From the NCBI RefSeq assembly GCF_000426465.1, contig NZ_AUFK01000013.1:310001-374000 (forward strand): DNA of 64,000 bases. The letters run 5' to 3'. Both the position numbers and the translations under genes were made by a program. Origin of the DNA: Epilithonimonas caeni DSM 17710. GTDB lineage: Bacteria > Bacteroidota > Bacteroidia > Flavobacteriales > Weeksellaceae. The notes under the pieces are model-generated. The model saw nothing but the letters and a program-made list of their open reading frames with translations, was not told where the DNA came from and ran no database searches. This document shows positions 8,316 through 17,768 of the stretch, piece after piece (within the stretch, counting starts at the first letter, position 1; each line of letters starts with the position of its first letter).

Positions 8316-9457
8316 TTCTTATCGGCAAATTTCAAAGCCTCATTAATGTAAAACTCTACAATTTTCGGCCTGTTTTTGGAGTCTTTTTCCTCAGTTTCTT
8401 TTTTCCCTAGCCTTACAATGATCATATCATATTCCGGAACCATGATCACAAATTGCCCATGAAGTCCCCACATGTAATAATGACGGGTCTTGGAATCGTA
8501 ATTTGTCCATAATCCTAATCCATAAATGCCGTTCGAGCCTTCTGTTGGCGTTGTCATTCGAGTAACAAAGTTTTCATCGATCAGAGGGATATTATTGAAT
8601 TTTCCTCTGTTCAAAATCAAAGAAGCGATCTTGGCAAAATCTCTTGCATTGGATTGGATACAGCAAAATGATTTTTCTATGCCAAGCCCATCGGTTGTCC
8701 ATTCTGCATTTTGTTCCATACCCAGAGGTTTCCAGAGTTTTGATGAGGCATAGAGAGATAAAGGCATTCCCATTGCTCTGCCAATTGCAAAGCCCAGAAG
8801 CTGCATGGAGCCGCTTTGATATTCGAATTTTTGACCAGGTTTTGTTTTGATCTGAGTTTCAAAAATAACATTAGCCAATGAGAATCCATAATAAGCTTCT
8901 GCATTTTTTGAAAAAGGGCTTTTATGGTCATCTTTCCAATCTAGTCCGGCCTGCATAGAGGCGAGATTTTCTAAAGTAAGTTCTTTGCCAAATTTTTTCT
9001 CAGAAAATTCCGGATAGATTTCGGAAAAGGGTTGATTGATACCTTTTATTCTCTGATCATCAATCGATTTTCCAAGGAGCAAAGTGGTTATGGTGTTTGC
9101 CATTGAAAAAGAATTGCTGACAGTGGTTTTATTATAGCCGTCCCAATAATGTTCCTGCAGGATTTTCCCGTGTCGAATTACCAAAAATGAAACCGATTCA
9201 TTTTCTTTCAGATGCTTTTCCAGTTCAGGAGACAGTTTTTGTTTATTATAATTGATGTCAGTCGGCCAGGGTTTTGAATCGCCTTTGGAAATGGTTTTTG
9301 AAGGAAAATATTTCCCGTCGTCTATTGTAGGTCCGCTTTCTCCTCTCAAATAAGTCAGTCTGATTCCACGAAAAAGATAATTGTATCCTGTGATGTATAT
9401 GAGGACAATAATAGATGCGATTATCAATAGAAATATATTCAAAACTCTTTTCAACAT
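8312..9457 (-). CDS. Serine hydrolase of the beta-lactamase/class C superfamily, catalytic Lys replaced
   Basis: 381 residues from the ATG at 9457. A longer reading from 9499 adds a hydrophobic leader with no clear ribosome site. An N-terminal membrane anchor (about 5-25) precedes the hydrolase domain. The family's SxxK motif appears as S118-M-A-N121, so the general-base Lys is Asn; the YxS/N motif (EYQSGS) and the HxG motif (GLHGQ) are kept. Known members are esterases, D-amino-acid peptidases and amidases acting in the periplasm. With Lys absent it may be inactive or use another base. Its 3' end overlaps the convergent TetR gene by 4 nt. Confidence 0.8.
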   Translation of the reverse strand: MLKRVLNIFLLIIASIIVLIYITGYNYLFRGIRLTYLRGESGPTIDDGKYFPSKTISKGDSKPWPTDINYNKQKLSPELEKHLKENESVSFLVIRHGKILQEHYWDGYNKTTVSNSFSMANTITTLLLGKSIDDQRIKGINQPFSEIYPEFSEKKFGKELTLENLASMQAGLDWKDDHKSPFSKNAEAYYGFSLANVIFETQIKTKPGQKFEYQSGSMQLLGFAIGRAMGMPLSLYASSKLWKPLGMEQNAEWTTDGLGIEKSFCCIQSNARDFAKIASLILNRGKFNNIPLIDENFVTRMTTPTEGSNGIYGLGLWTNYDSKTRHYYMWGLHGQFVIMVPEYDMIIVRLGKKETEEKDSKNRPKIVEFYINEALKFADKN

Positions 9458-9543
9458 CAAAAAAATACTTTCTTGTAAAAATAAAATTATTTTCCCCAAA
9501 TATCAATAATTTTGTTTGGAACGATTTTCGATTTTCCTGATCT

Positions 9544-10785
9544 ATGAATGATGAATTGAAAAAGCAGCAGCTCAGACGGTATAAAACACTGGCTACAGGA
9601 TTGTTTATCCTGATGGCGGTTACATTTATATTGATGACGGTTTTGCAAAAACAGGACCCTTCACATTGGATCGGCTACATCCGGGCATTTTCAGAAGCGG
9701 CGATGGTTGGTGCTTTGGCGGATTGGTTTGCTGTAACTGCGCTTTTCAACTATCCATTAGGTCTCAAAATCCCACACACGAATCTAATTGAAAATTCTAA
9801 AGAAAAAATCGGTGACAATCTCGGGAATTTCGTCGTTGATAATTTTCTTTCGCCTCAGAATATCAGACCATACATTCAAAAACTAAAAATTTCGGTTTAT
9901 GTTGGTGATTGGCTTTCTAAAGAAAGAAATCAGGATGTTTTGATCCAAGAGCTGTCATCGATCCTAAAAGATATTATTAATAAACTGGATGATGTATCGG
10001 TTGTTAATTTCATTTCAAATAAAGCTGAGGAAATGACCGATTCCATCAAATTAAATTCAGTCATTGGAAACGGAATTGAATATCTTCTCCATAAAAACGA
10101 CCATCAGAAAATCATCACCAATCTGAGTTCCCAGATCAAAAATTATATTCTGGAGAACCAGGAATTGATTTCTCAAAGGGTAGGAAAGGAAAGTTTTTTC
10201 CTTATTCCGAAATCTGTAGATAATAAGATTGCAGAAAAAATAACAAAAGGCCTAAGTGATTATTTCCTTGAGGTTGAAGAAAATCCTGAACATCCATTAC
10301 GAGCCGAAATCACGAATAAAATTCTGGATTTTTCCCAAGAACTAAAAGAAGCACCCAAATGGGAAAAAGAATTCGATTCTATCAAATCCGATTTTCTGCA
10401 AAGCGATAAACTAAAGCAATATTCATCTGACATTTGGCAATCTCTGAAAACGTCATTAATCAAAGAATTATCCGAAGAAGATTCTAAACTGAAATCTTAT
10501 GTCAGAAAAAACATTAACGAGTTTGTTTTCAATCTTCAGAATGATGAACAATTCCAAAACCGAATCGACCATTGGGTAAGAGTGACAGCTTATAAATATA
10601 TTCTGAAAAACACGAAAAATTTTGGCGAATTAATCAGTACAACAGTCGGGAATTGGGAAGGAAAAGAATTGAGTCGAAAATTGGAATTAGAAGTTGGAAA
10701 AGATCTACAATTCATCCGGATCAACGGAACTTTGGTTGGCGGATTGGTTGGTTTGTTGATTTACACGATTGCGAATTTTATATAG
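9544..10785 (+). CDS. DUF445-family membrane protein
   Basis: 413 residues. An N-terminal transmembrane helix (about 17-36) is followed by the typical DUF445 start HWIGYIRAFSEAAMVGALADWFAVTALFNYPLGLKIPHTNLIENSKEKIGDNLGNFV. Long amphipathic helical repeats fill the middle, and a C-terminal membrane segment ends the protein (LVGGLVGLLIYTIANF). Function is unknown; homologues span both membrane ends with a helical extracytoplasmic body. A small hairpin repeat and a terminator follow. Confidence 0.85.
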   Translation: MNDELKKQQLRRYKTLATGLFILMAVTFILMTVLQKQDPSHWIGYIRAFSEAAMVGALADWFAVTALFNYPLGLKIPHTNLIENSKEKIGDNLGNFVVDNFLSPQNIRPYIQKLKISVYVGDWLSKERNQDVLIQELSSILKDIINKLDDVSVVNFISNKAEEMTDSIKLNSVIGNGIEYLLHKNDHQKIITNLSSQIKNYILENQELISQRVGKESFFLIPKSVDNKIAEKITKGLSDYFLEVEENPEHPLRAEITNKILDFSQELKEAPKWEKEFDSIKSDFLQSDKLKQYSSDIWQSLKTSLIKELSEEDSKLKSYVRKNINEFVFNLQNDEQFQNRIDHWVRVTAYKYILKNTKNFGELISTTVGNWEGKELSRKLELEVGKDLQFIRINGTLVGGLVGLLIYTIANFI

Positions 10786-10796
10786 AATTCAATTTT

Positions 10797-10864
10797 CTCG
10801 CTGATTTTACAGATTACGCTGATTTCAATAAAAATGAATCTGCAACATCTGTAAAATCTGCGAG
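10797..10864. repeat. Imperfect inverted repeat (palindromic element) after the DUF445 gene
   Basis: The left arm 10797-10813 (CTCGCTGATTTTACAGA) pairs with the right arm 10848-10864 with one mismatch, and the inner sequence also shows weaker complementarity. It lies between the stop codon and the terminator and looks like a small dispersed palindrome, not a terminator. Confidence 0.6.
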
Positions 10865-10878
10865 ATTTAAAAACAAAA

Positions 10879-10901
10879 AAAGCCTCCGATTTGGAGGCTT
10901 T
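10879..10901. terminator. Bidirectional terminator between DUF445 and DUF6909 genes
   Basis: AAAGCCTCC-GATTT-GGAGGCTTT forms a 9-bp stem with a 5-nt loop and A/T runs on both sides, between two convergent genes. Confidence 0.88.
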
Positions 10902-10906
10902 CATTT

Positions 10907-12574
10907 TTATTTCTTCTCAAGAATCTTCTCGATAATTTTATGAGTGATCATATAAGTTGGCTTTACACCTGTGAGCCCAAGTCCGCCGGAAGATAATGTA
11001 CTTCCCGTTTCCAATGGGTTATCCGAAGCGTAATAAGCATACATCACAAACAAATCCGGAGAAATGTGATGACGGATCTTGCTTGCAACCTGAATTGCCT
11101 TTTGGTAATGAGCACCTTCCATTTCTAGTCCGATGGCTTTCCAAGATGTCGTCATAAAGTAAGAAAGGATATCCTTATTCTGAAGAGATGTTCCTAAAAC
11201 CGTAATCATTGGCCCCTCAAAGGCTTTTATCTCATCATCGACAAAATCAGTCAGCTTCAAAGCATTTTCAAAAGTGTAATTGTCTGCCGTTCCTTCAAAG
11301 ATATGAGAGGTCGGAATCATAATATCTCCTTTTCCACCAGTTAGGATTCCTGCTTTACCCATGATCGAAACCGATTTCACTTTCATCATATAAACTTCGC
11401 CTTTAACTTCGTAAGGTCTTAGTAATTCGTCCATTACTTCAAAAGCCTGTTCTCCGAAAGCGTAATCGAATACTAAAATGACATCGTCTCCTTTATATTT
11501 CTGATTGGCAAAAACAGTGTTTTTAAGATCTGTTTTAGCAAGGTCAATAATTTGAACATCAATGTTGCTCCCGCTATTGTCATCGATATAGATCATTCCT
11601 TCTTTCAGGGCGTGGTCAAGGACTTTCTCCTGGAGGTCTTTTTTGTTACTGATGTCAGCAAATAATTTATAGTCAACTTCTTTTGTCCCTTTTTTATTGA
11701 GAGCGTCATTGGCGAAAACCATATTTTTCACTGAGTGCATATTGGCACTTATGATGTGAAGCGGACGCATGTGAAGCTCGTTTTCTACAAGGATTTTCTT
11801 GATCTTGTTTGCCCATCTTTCCCCAAAAAGGTGATGACCGACTCTCTCCTGAAGAATGGCTGAGAAATAGATCTCCCTTTCTCTCAATTCTTTCCAATCC
11901 TCTAGGCTGATCTGTCCCAGCCAGTAGATGATCTTGAACAATCTATCAGGATTTTTGTCGTCTCCGAAGTTGTTGTAGGCATTCAATGTTTCATCAAAAG
12001 TTCTTCCCAGGAAAGATGAAAGATGGATCAAAGCCACTTCTTTTTCTTTCCGGCTGTATTTTTTTTCTCCTTTTGCAACTTCTTCTATGATTTTCCAGAT
12101 GCGCTTTGGACGGCCTTCATTATCCAGGTCGAAACCGATATTTTTGATCTTATCAGCTTCCAAATAAAGGAAGGTCAGGTGGGTTAGAATGTCATAGATC
12201 TCGGAACGGCCCAGAAGGACTTCGATGTTCATTTGATGTTCATCGATCCTGTAGCAGTTTCTACGTCTTTTCTTTGGGACGATCGGTTCGAAACTTCCTT
12301 TGTCAAAACCTTCGTCGGAAGTCAGGTGAATGAAAGAACATTCCTCGATGCCTTCCGGAAGACGGTCAAGAACATAAAGTAAACCGTCCAGTTCTATCTT
12401 GTTAGGAACGCTCATGCTTCCGTAGATTTCCGGATTGATGACCATTAAGAGTTTTCTTAATGATTCCCCCGACACCCCCGAAGGTTTGAAAAATCCTCTG
12501 TAGAATAAGTGTCTCATAGAGACATACAATCTTTCGATAGCTTCTGTGGTTTCTCTTGCTCTTGAATTTGCCAT
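10907..12574 (-). CDS. DUF6909-type conserved Bacteroidota protein with nucleoside-phosphorylase-like C-terminus
   Basis: 555 residues, no signal peptide. I recognise the N-terminal MANSRARETTEAIERLYVSMRHLFYRGFF region from a conserved Bacteroidota family usually labelled DUF6909. The C-terminal third shows what look like purine/uridine phosphorylase landmarks: SVSIMGKAGILTGGKGDIMIPT followed by EGTADNYTF, and later GLEMEGAHY, resembling the GD(V)V(I)P..EG(T)S..Y and DMEgA motifs of that fold and of AMP nucleosidase. This suggests a nucleotide or nucleoside-cleaving enzyme (inference). It is monocistronic with its own promoter. Confidence 0.65.
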   Translation of the reverse strand: MANSRARETTEAIERLYVSMRHLFYRGFFKPSGVSGESLRKLLMVINPEIYGSMSVPNKIELDGLLYVLDRLPEGIEECSFIHLTSDEGFDKGSFEPIVPKKRRRNCYRIDEHQMNIEVLLGRSEIYDILTHLTFLYLEADKIKNIGFDLDNEGRPKRIWKIIEEVAKGEKKYSRKEKEVALIHLSSFLGRTFDETLNAYNNFGDDKNPDRLFKIIYWLGQISLEDWKELREREIYFSAILQERVGHHLFGERWANKIKKILVENELHMRPLHIISANMHSVKNMVFANDALNKKGTKEVDYKLFADISNKKDLQEKVLDHALKEGMIYIDDNSGSNIDVQIIDLAKTDLKNTVFANQKYKGDDVILVFDYAFGEQAFEVMDELLRPYEVKGEVYMMKVKSVSIMGKAGILTGGKGDIMIPTSHIFEGTADNYTFENALKLTDFVDDEIKAFEGPMITVLGTSLQNKDILSYFMTTSWKAIGLEMEGAHYQKAIQVASKIRHHISPDLFVMYAYYASDNPLETGSTLSSGGLGLTGVKPTYMITHKIIEKILEKK

Positions 12575-12947
12575 ATATTAAAATTTTTGTAAAAGTCTGC
12601 AAAGGTATGAAATTATATTTAAATCAATATATACTGTTTAAGGGTTTGAATTTCAATGTGTTATTTGTGTGTTGTGTTTTTTTGCTATTGGTCTGCTATA
12701 GTTTTTAAAATTAAATATTTCTCATGAATATCTTATGATAAAATCAAAAATAAATTTTCTTCATATTTTGATAACATCTGCTTAAATGTGAGATTTTAGT
12801 TACACGAGTTTTATCAAGTGCTAAAAACAAGGGGTTGTTTCATTCAATGAATTAATATTAATTATAAATGGCGTTAATTTTTCAGGGGTCATATTATTTT
12901 GAATTGTATTTTTTGTAAATTTGCCCTGTTTAAAATAACACACTTTT
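12575..12947. other. Divergent intergenic region, DUF6909 gene to glnN
   Basis: 373 nt without a gene, very AT-rich. It holds a minus-strand -7 box CAAAGGTA (12600-12607, i.e. TACCTTTG on the minus strand) for the DUF6909 gene and a plus-strand TAAATTTG (12916-12923) for glnN. I see no convincing small ORF, riboswitch or operator palindrome between them. Confidence 0.55.
12916..12923 (+). promoter_or_regulatory. -7 box of glnN
   Basis: TAAATTTG matches TAnnTTTG and ends 24 nt before the glnN ATG at 12948. No well-placed -33 TTTG is visible. Confidence 0.55.
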
Positions 12948-15146
12948 ATGTCAACATTAAGATTTAAAGCCTTGGCCGAACTTCCGTTCAGAAATTACAG
13001 AAAAGATAATTTCATAGAAGTTCCCTCAAAACTGTCTGAATTGTTTTGTCAAAACGTATTCTCAGAAGAAACGATGAGAGAATATTTGACGAAAGAAGCA
13101 TTTCAATCGATTCTGGATGCAATTAAAAAAGGGACAAAGATCCAGAGGCACATTGCGGACCAGGTAGCTGTTGCAATGAAAGATTGGGCATTGTCAAAAG
13201 GTGTGACGCATTATACCCACTGGTTTCAGCCATTGACTGGTGCGACTGCGGAAAAGCACGATTCTTTCTTTACGCCAATTGGTGGAGGTAGGGCTATTGA
13301 GAGATTCAGTGGAGCATTGTTGATTCAACAGGAACCTGATGCTTCTTCTTTCCCGAATGGCGGGATCAGAAATACTTTCGAAGCAAGGGGATATACCGCT
13401 TGGGACCCGACTTCTCCGGCGTTCATTATGGGAACTACACTTTGTATTCCTTCGATTTTCATTTCTTACACAGGTGAGACCTTAGATTATAAAACACCTT
13501 TATTAAGAGCATTGAACGCGGTTGACGAAGCTGCTACAGATGTAATGAAAGCTTACTTCGATAAAAATGTAACAAAAGTTTCTCCGACATTGGGTTGGGA
13601 GCAGGAATATTTCCTGGTAGATACGGCTTTGTATCAATCCAGACCAGACCTGGTTTTGACAGGGAAAACTTTGCTTGGACATTCTCCTGCAAAAGGACAG
13701 CAGTTAGATGACCATTATTTCGGTTCTATTCCTACAAGAGTGATGAACTTCATGAAGGAATTGGAAATCGAATGTATGAAGTTAGGAATCCCTGTAACAA
13801 CACGTCACAACGAAGTTGCGCCCAACCAATTCGAATTGGCGCCAATGTTCGAAGAGGCGAACGTTGCGGTTGACCACAATTCATTATTGATGGATATTAT
13901 GGCAAGAATTGCGCATAAACACCATTTCCATATCTTATTTCACGAAAAACCATTTGCCGGAGTTAACGGAAGTGGAAAACATAACAACTGGTCGCTTGGG
14001 ACCGATACTGGTGAAAATCTTTTGAGCCCGGGGAAAAATCCAAAGAAAAACCTTCAGTTCCTAACTTTCTTTGTTAATACTTTGAAAGCTGTTCACGATT
14101 ATTCTGACTTATTGAGAGCATCAATCGCATCTGCAAGCAATGACCACAGATTGGGAGCGAACGAAGCGCCACCGGCAATTATTTCTGCATTCATCGGAAG
14201 CCAATTGTTCGGCGTTTTGGAAGAATTGGAAAAAGTAACGGATGGAAAACTATCTCCAGAAGAAAAAACAGAACTAAAACTTAACGTTGTTGGGAAAATT
14301 CCTGAAATTCTTTTGGATAACACCGACAGAAACAGAACTTCTCCATTTGCATTCACAGGAAACAAATTCGAGATCAGAGCGGTTGGTTCTTCTGCAAACT
14401 GTGCCGAAGTAATGACGGTTATGAACGTCATTGCTGCGAAACAATTAAGAACTTTCAAAGTTGAAGTTGATGCTTTGATCGAAAAAGGACTTAAGAAAGA
14501 CGAAGCGATTTTCAACATTCTTAGAGAATATATCAAGCAATCCAAAAACATTATGTTCGAAGGTGACGGATATTCTGACGATTGGGCAAAAGAAGCTAAG
14601 AAAAGAGGCCTTAATAACTTAAAAACAACTCCGGAGGCACTTAAAAAAGAATTAGATAAAAAATTCGTTGAGCTTTATGAGGAATTGGGGATCTACTCGC
14701 ATAGAGAATTTGAGGCTAGAAATGAGATCAAATTAGAGAAATACTCAACAGTAATCGATATAGAAGCCAGAGTTCTAGCAGACATCGCAAGAAACCACAT
14801 CATTCCTGCAGCTCTTAATTATCAGAACAGATTGATTGAAAATGTTAAAGGATTGAAGGAGATCTTCTCTGAGAAAGAATTCAAAACGTTGGCAAAGGAA
14901 CAATTGAGTTTGATCTCTGATATTTCTGGAAATGTGTCTCAAATCAAAGTTGGTGTTGACAACCTTTTATCAGCTAAGGAAAAGGCTAAAAATACTGCCG
15001 GAAGTCAAAAGCAGGCTGAGGAATATTGTAACAAAGTGATCCCATTGTTCGAGAATATCAGAGAGGCTTCTGACGCATTAGAAATGATGGTGGATGATGA
15101 GCTTTGGCCAATGACCAAATATAGAGAATTGTTATTCACGAGATAG
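12948..15146 (+). CDS. glnN: Glutamine synthetase type III
   Basis: 732 residues, the length of GSIII (about 700-730) rather than GSI (about 450). It makes glutamine from glutamate, ammonia and ATP in the cytoplasm, the main ammonium-assimilation step. The N-terminal GSIII-specific region FKALAELPFRNYRKDNF and VTHYTHWFQPLTGATAEKHDSF are diagnostic. Catalytic-core features include PTLGWEQEYFLVD (metal-binding Glu), TRHNEVAPNQFELAP, FAGVNGSGKHNNWSL (ATP-loop His) and NRTSPFAFTGNKFEIRAVGSSAN. A strong terminator follows. No PII gene is adjacent. Confidence 0.97.
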   Translation: MSTLRFKALAELPFRNYRKDNFIEVPSKLSELFCQNVFSEETMREYLTKEAFQSILDAIKKGTKIQRHIADQVAVAMKDWALSKGVTHYTHWFQPLTGATAEKHDSFFTPIGGGRAIERFSGALLIQQEPDASSFPNGGIRNTFEARGYTAWDPTSPAFIMGTTLCIPSIFISYTGETLDYKTPLLRALNAVDEAATDVMKAYFDKNVTKVSPTLGWEQEYFLVDTALYQSRPDLVLTGKTLLGHSPAKGQQLDDHYFGSIPTRVMNFMKELEIECMKLGIPVTTRHNEVAPNQFELAPMFEEANVAVDHNSLLMDIMARIAHKHHFHILFHEKPFAGVNGSGKHNNWSLGTDTGENLLSPGKNPKKNLQFLTFFVNTLKAVHDYSDLLRASIASASNDHRLGANEAPPAIISAFIGSQLFGVLEELEKVTDGKLSPEEKTELKLNVVGKIPEILLDNTDRNRTSPFAFTGNKFEIRAVGSSANCAEVMTVMNVIAAKQLRTFKVEVDALIEKGLKKDEAIFNILREYIKQSKNIMFEGDGYSDDWAKEAKKRGLNNLKTTPEALKKELDKKFVELYEELGIYSHREFEARNEIKLEKYSTVIDIEARVLADIARNHIIPAALNYQNRLIENVKGLKEIFSEKEFKTLAKEQLSLISDISGNVSQIKVGVDNLLSAKEKAKNTAGSQKQAEEYCNKVIPLFENIREASDALEMMVDDELWPMTKYRELLFTR

Positions 15147-15184
15147 ACAATTTCTAAAAAGTTAAAAAATCTTAACTAAAAATA

Positions 15185-15218
15185 AAACCGCAAAGTCCAA
15201 ATAAAGGCTTTGCGGTTT
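15185..15218 (+). terminator. Rho-independent terminator of glnN
   Basis: AAACCGCAAAG ... CTTTGCGGTTT is an 11-bp perfect stem with a 12-nt loop, followed by a T-rich tract (T9 at 15220-15228). Confidence 0.92.
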
Positions 15219-15310
15219 GTTTTTTTTTAACATTCTATAAAAGATTGTTAAAATATGTTAAACTAAAGAGCGTTCAAATTCATTTGAAAGCCTCATTAAA
15301 TGGTATTGGC

Positions 15311-15318
15311 TAAATTTG
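15311..15318 (+). promoter_or_regulatory. -7 box of the NlpC/P60 gene
   Basis: TAAATTTG fits TAnnTTTG; an upstream TTTG sits at 15283-15286, a slightly long 24-nt spacing. The ATG is at 15371. Confidence 0.5.
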
Positions 15319-15370
15319 CTATGCAATCACAAAATACCAAACCAAGTTTAACACAAATAATTAAATATAT

Positions 15371-16027
15371 ATGAAGAAAAGAGTTCTAGTTTATATCTTA
15401 TTTGTGACCACGTTTTTCACACTTCAGTCTTGTGTTTCTAACTATGTGGTTTCTAACAATCAAACATACAAAACTGATGCCAAATTTGCATCTTTGGACG
15501 TAAAGGCGGTATCTAATAATTCAAATAACAAAGGGCAGCGTGTTTTGGCTTCTATGGCTAATACCAATGATGCGATCAAAAGGTCAGCGATAGAAAATGC
15601 GATCAAGCACAGTAATACGATTGATAACATCTTATCCGAAGCTGAAAGTTACCTGGGGACTCCATATAGATTCGGGGGGACTTCCAGAAGCGGAATAGAT
15701 TGTTCAGCTTTTGTATTGTCTGTTTTTGGTGCGGCGGCCGGGATGGATCTTCCAAGAGTTGCGGCGGAGCAATCACAAGAAGGTGACGCTGTAGAAAGAA
15801 CAGAATTGCAAAAAGGGGATCTTGTTTTCTTCTCGCACAGAGGTGGCAGAATTTCTCACGTAGGAATTGTAGAAGAGGTAACGCCTGAAGGTGAAGTTAA
15901 ATTCATCCACGCAGCTACTTCAAAAGGAGTAATGGTTTCTTCATTGGATGATAACTATTGGGGACCAAAATTCAGATTCGCTAAGCGTATTGTAAAAGAG
16001 AACGGATTAAGTATATTAAATAATTAG
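15371..16027 (+). CDS. NlpC/P60 (C40) cell-wall endopeptidase lipoprotein
   Basis: 218 residues. The signal peptide with lipobox LQSC puts the lipidated Cys at 21. The C-terminal NlpC/P60 domain (about 85-210) contains the catalytic triad: Cys111 in GIDCSAFV, His163 in SHVGIV and His180 in FIHAAT. Related enzymes cut the gamma-D-Glu-mDAP peptide bond of peptidoglycan stems, consistent with DAP-type murein made by the murE in this window. It is a single-gene unit with its own promoter and terminator. Confidence 0.93.
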   Translation: MKKRVLVYILFVTTFFTLQSCVSNYVVSNNQTYKTDAKFASLDVKAVSNNSNNKGQRVLASMANTNDAIKRSAIENAIKHSNTIDNILSEAESYLGTPYRFGGTSRSGIDCSAFVLSVFGAAAGMDLPRVAAEQSQEGDAVERTELQKGDLVFFSHRGGRISHVGIVEEVTPEGEVKFIHAATSKGVMVSSLDDNYWGPKFRFAKRIVKENGLSILNN

Positions 16028-16048
16028 AGAGACTGAAAATATTCAGAA

Positions 16049-16076
16049 AAAACCTCAGAATCACTTCTGAGGTTTT
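16049..16076. terminator. Bidirectional terminator, NlpC gene / kinase gene
   Basis: AAAACCTCAGAA-TCAC-TTCTGAGGTTTT is a perfect 12-bp stem between convergent genes; the right arm reaches into the last codon of the minus-strand kinase gene. Confidence 0.9.
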
Positions 16077-17091
16077 ATTTTATAATCAGATTTTCGATCT
16101 TCAGTTTAACATCTTGGGTGTTCAGTCTCAGGATCAAGAAATATAACTCGGGGAGCTCGACAGCTATTTCCTGCCATGTTTGATTTAATTCAGATATATT
16201 TTCAATACCCTTCTCAATACTTGCTAAAAAGTGCGCTTTTCTCTGGATCAGCCCTCGGAAACCATACGCTCCTAACACCTGTAAAAAACGCATCAGTTTC
16301 ATCCAGTTAAATGACTCTTTCAAATTGTTTTTATCGGACTCATCCATCCAAAATGATAAGTAATGATCCAGCATTTCTTCTTTAAAATCATTAGGAAAAT
16401 TAGCTTTAGCCTGATAAAGGAACGAAATCACATCATAAGCGGCGGGGCCTTCCATTGCTGATTGATAATCGATAAAAAAAACCTCATCTTTTTCATTCAC
16501 CAAAATATTTCTAGATTGGAAATCCCGGATCATAAGGGTTTTTGGGGAGAGTTTCTGAATTTTTTCTGAGATTGCCCTAAACTCTTTTAAAAGCGATGAT
16601 TTGTGATATTCGATTTCCAGGATATCAACAAAAAAATTTTTGAAATAATACAGATCGTGAGTGATGGGCAGATCATCATAGCTTTCATACTCGAAACTTT
16701 TTGAGAAATCTACTTTTCCTAAAGTGCTTGTCTGAAGCTCAAATAATTTTTTGAGGCTTTTTTTTACCAGATCCTTCACCCGCTCGGATAATCCTTCTTT
16801 AGAAATGATCTCGGAAAGTGTTTTGTTTCCAAGAAATTCCTGGATATAAAGATTCCTTTCGGAATTGATCTTGAAAATCTTTGGTGTGTTGAGATCTAGA
16901 GTTTGGAATAATTCTGTGAAATAGAAAAAAGCTTCATTCTCTCGATTGTTTTCGTTGTAAGTAATAATGAAGTCCCGATTCTCGGACCTTCCGATATAGT
17001 TGATCCTGGAAGACCCGCTTTGTGGCAATGCTTTGAAAAAGTCTGCTTTTTTCCCTAAAAACTCTTCGAAAAATTCCTGATGTTCCTGCAT
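16075..17091 (-). CDS. Aminoglycoside-phosphotransferase-fold kinase (AmgK-like)
   Basis: 338 residues from the ATG at 17091; a longer reading from 17148 adds only a hydrophobic tract. The catalytic loop is I-R189-D190-F-Q-S-R-N195, matching the YRDFQSRNI-type loop of Bacteroidota kinases in which the usual Brenner-motif His is replaced; FFIDYQSAMEGPAAYDVISFL provides the metal-binding Asp208. AmgK relatives phosphorylate N-acetylmuramate or GlcNAc at the anomeric position for cell-wall recycling. No MurU-like nucleotidyltransferase is adjacent here, so the substrate remains open. Confidence 0.75.
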   Translation of the reverse strand: MQEHQEFFEEFLGKKADFFKALPQSGSSRINYIGRSENRDFIITYNENNRENEAFFYFTELFQTLDLNTPKIFKINSERNLYIQEFLGNKTLSEIISKEGLSERVKDLVKKSLKKLFELQTSTLGKVDFSKSFEYESYDDLPITHDLYYFKNFFVDILEIEYHKSSLLKEFRAISEKIQKLSPKTLMIRDFQSRNILVNEKDEVFFIDYQSAMEGPAAYDVISFLYQAKANFPNDFKEEMLDHYLSFWMDESDKNNLKESFNWMKLMRFLQVLGAYGFRGLIQRKAHFLASIEKGIENISELNQTWQEIAVELPELYFLILRLNTQDVKLKIENLIIK

Positions 17092-17237
17092 AAAAACAAA
17101 GTTAATTAATAATAGAATTTGAAACACGAAAAATTGTAATTTTACCAAATGAAATCACAATCTGTAATTTTTTGCTACAAGTTCTTATGGTGAAATGTGA
17201 TTCTATATGACCTTTGAAAAAAAATGAATATCTGATT

Positions 17238-17768
17238 ATGAAAGATTTTCTGCCTGTTCTGAAGATTCTGTTAAGATTTGTTGTCATTTATATTGTTTTG
17301 GTGCTGCTGTATCAATTCTATCTTAACGGCTATGAGAACGAAGTGGTGGATCCCTTCACACGATGGGTTGCAAAGCAGGTGGCATTTTTGCAGGGTTTAT
17401 TAGGTTTTCCGACTATTTTGGTTGATAATATGAAACTTCATAGTATACTTTTCCAGACTTCCGGAAAGTTCACGACAAGAATGGTAGAAGGCTGCAATGT
17501 TTTTTCGGTTGCGATTCTTTTTGCGGCTTTTATTTTTGCCTTCTACAAAGGAAGGAAAACGTTTTTATACGTTTCAGGAGGATTGGTTATTCTTCATATT
17601 CTGAATGTCTTCAGGATCGCATTATTGAATATTATTTATTTAAAATATCCCCAATACGAAAAAATAGGCCACGATTACATTTTTCCAGCGATTATCTATG
17701 GTGGAGTGGTTATTCTTTGGTTGGTCTGGATTCAGTTTTTTGCTTTGAAGAAGACTGAGAGACCTTAG
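17238..17768 (+). CDS. xrtF: Exosortase family protein XrtF
   Basis: 176 residues from the ATG at 17238; an in-frame ATG at 17214 adds MKKNEYLI. It is a multi-pass membrane protein with the exosortase catalytic triad: Cys in MVEGCNVFSVAILF, Arg in NVFRIALLNI and His in GHDYIFPAIIYGG. Exosortases cleave and process C-terminal sorting signals of envelope proteins. The companion XrtF-associated protein lies 344 nt downstream. No substrate with a recognisable sorting tail is present in the window. Confidence 0.9.
   Translation: MKDFLPVLKILLRFVVIYIVLVLLYQFYLNGYENEVVDPFTRWVAKQVAFLQGLLGFPTILVDNMKLHSILFQTSGKFTTRMVEGCNVFSVAILFAAFIFAFYKGRKTFLYVSGGLVILHILNVFRIALLNIIYLKYPQYEKIGHDYIFPAIIYGGVVILWLVWIQFFALKKTERP

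Noticed and set aside
10797-10864. Terminator of the DUF445 gene
   Set aside because: The hairpin lacks a T run and a much better terminator lies at 10879-10901.
12575-12947. Riboswitch or glutamine-responsive RNA upstream of glnN
   Set aside because: The -7 box lies only 24 nt before the start codon, leaving no room for a structured leader.
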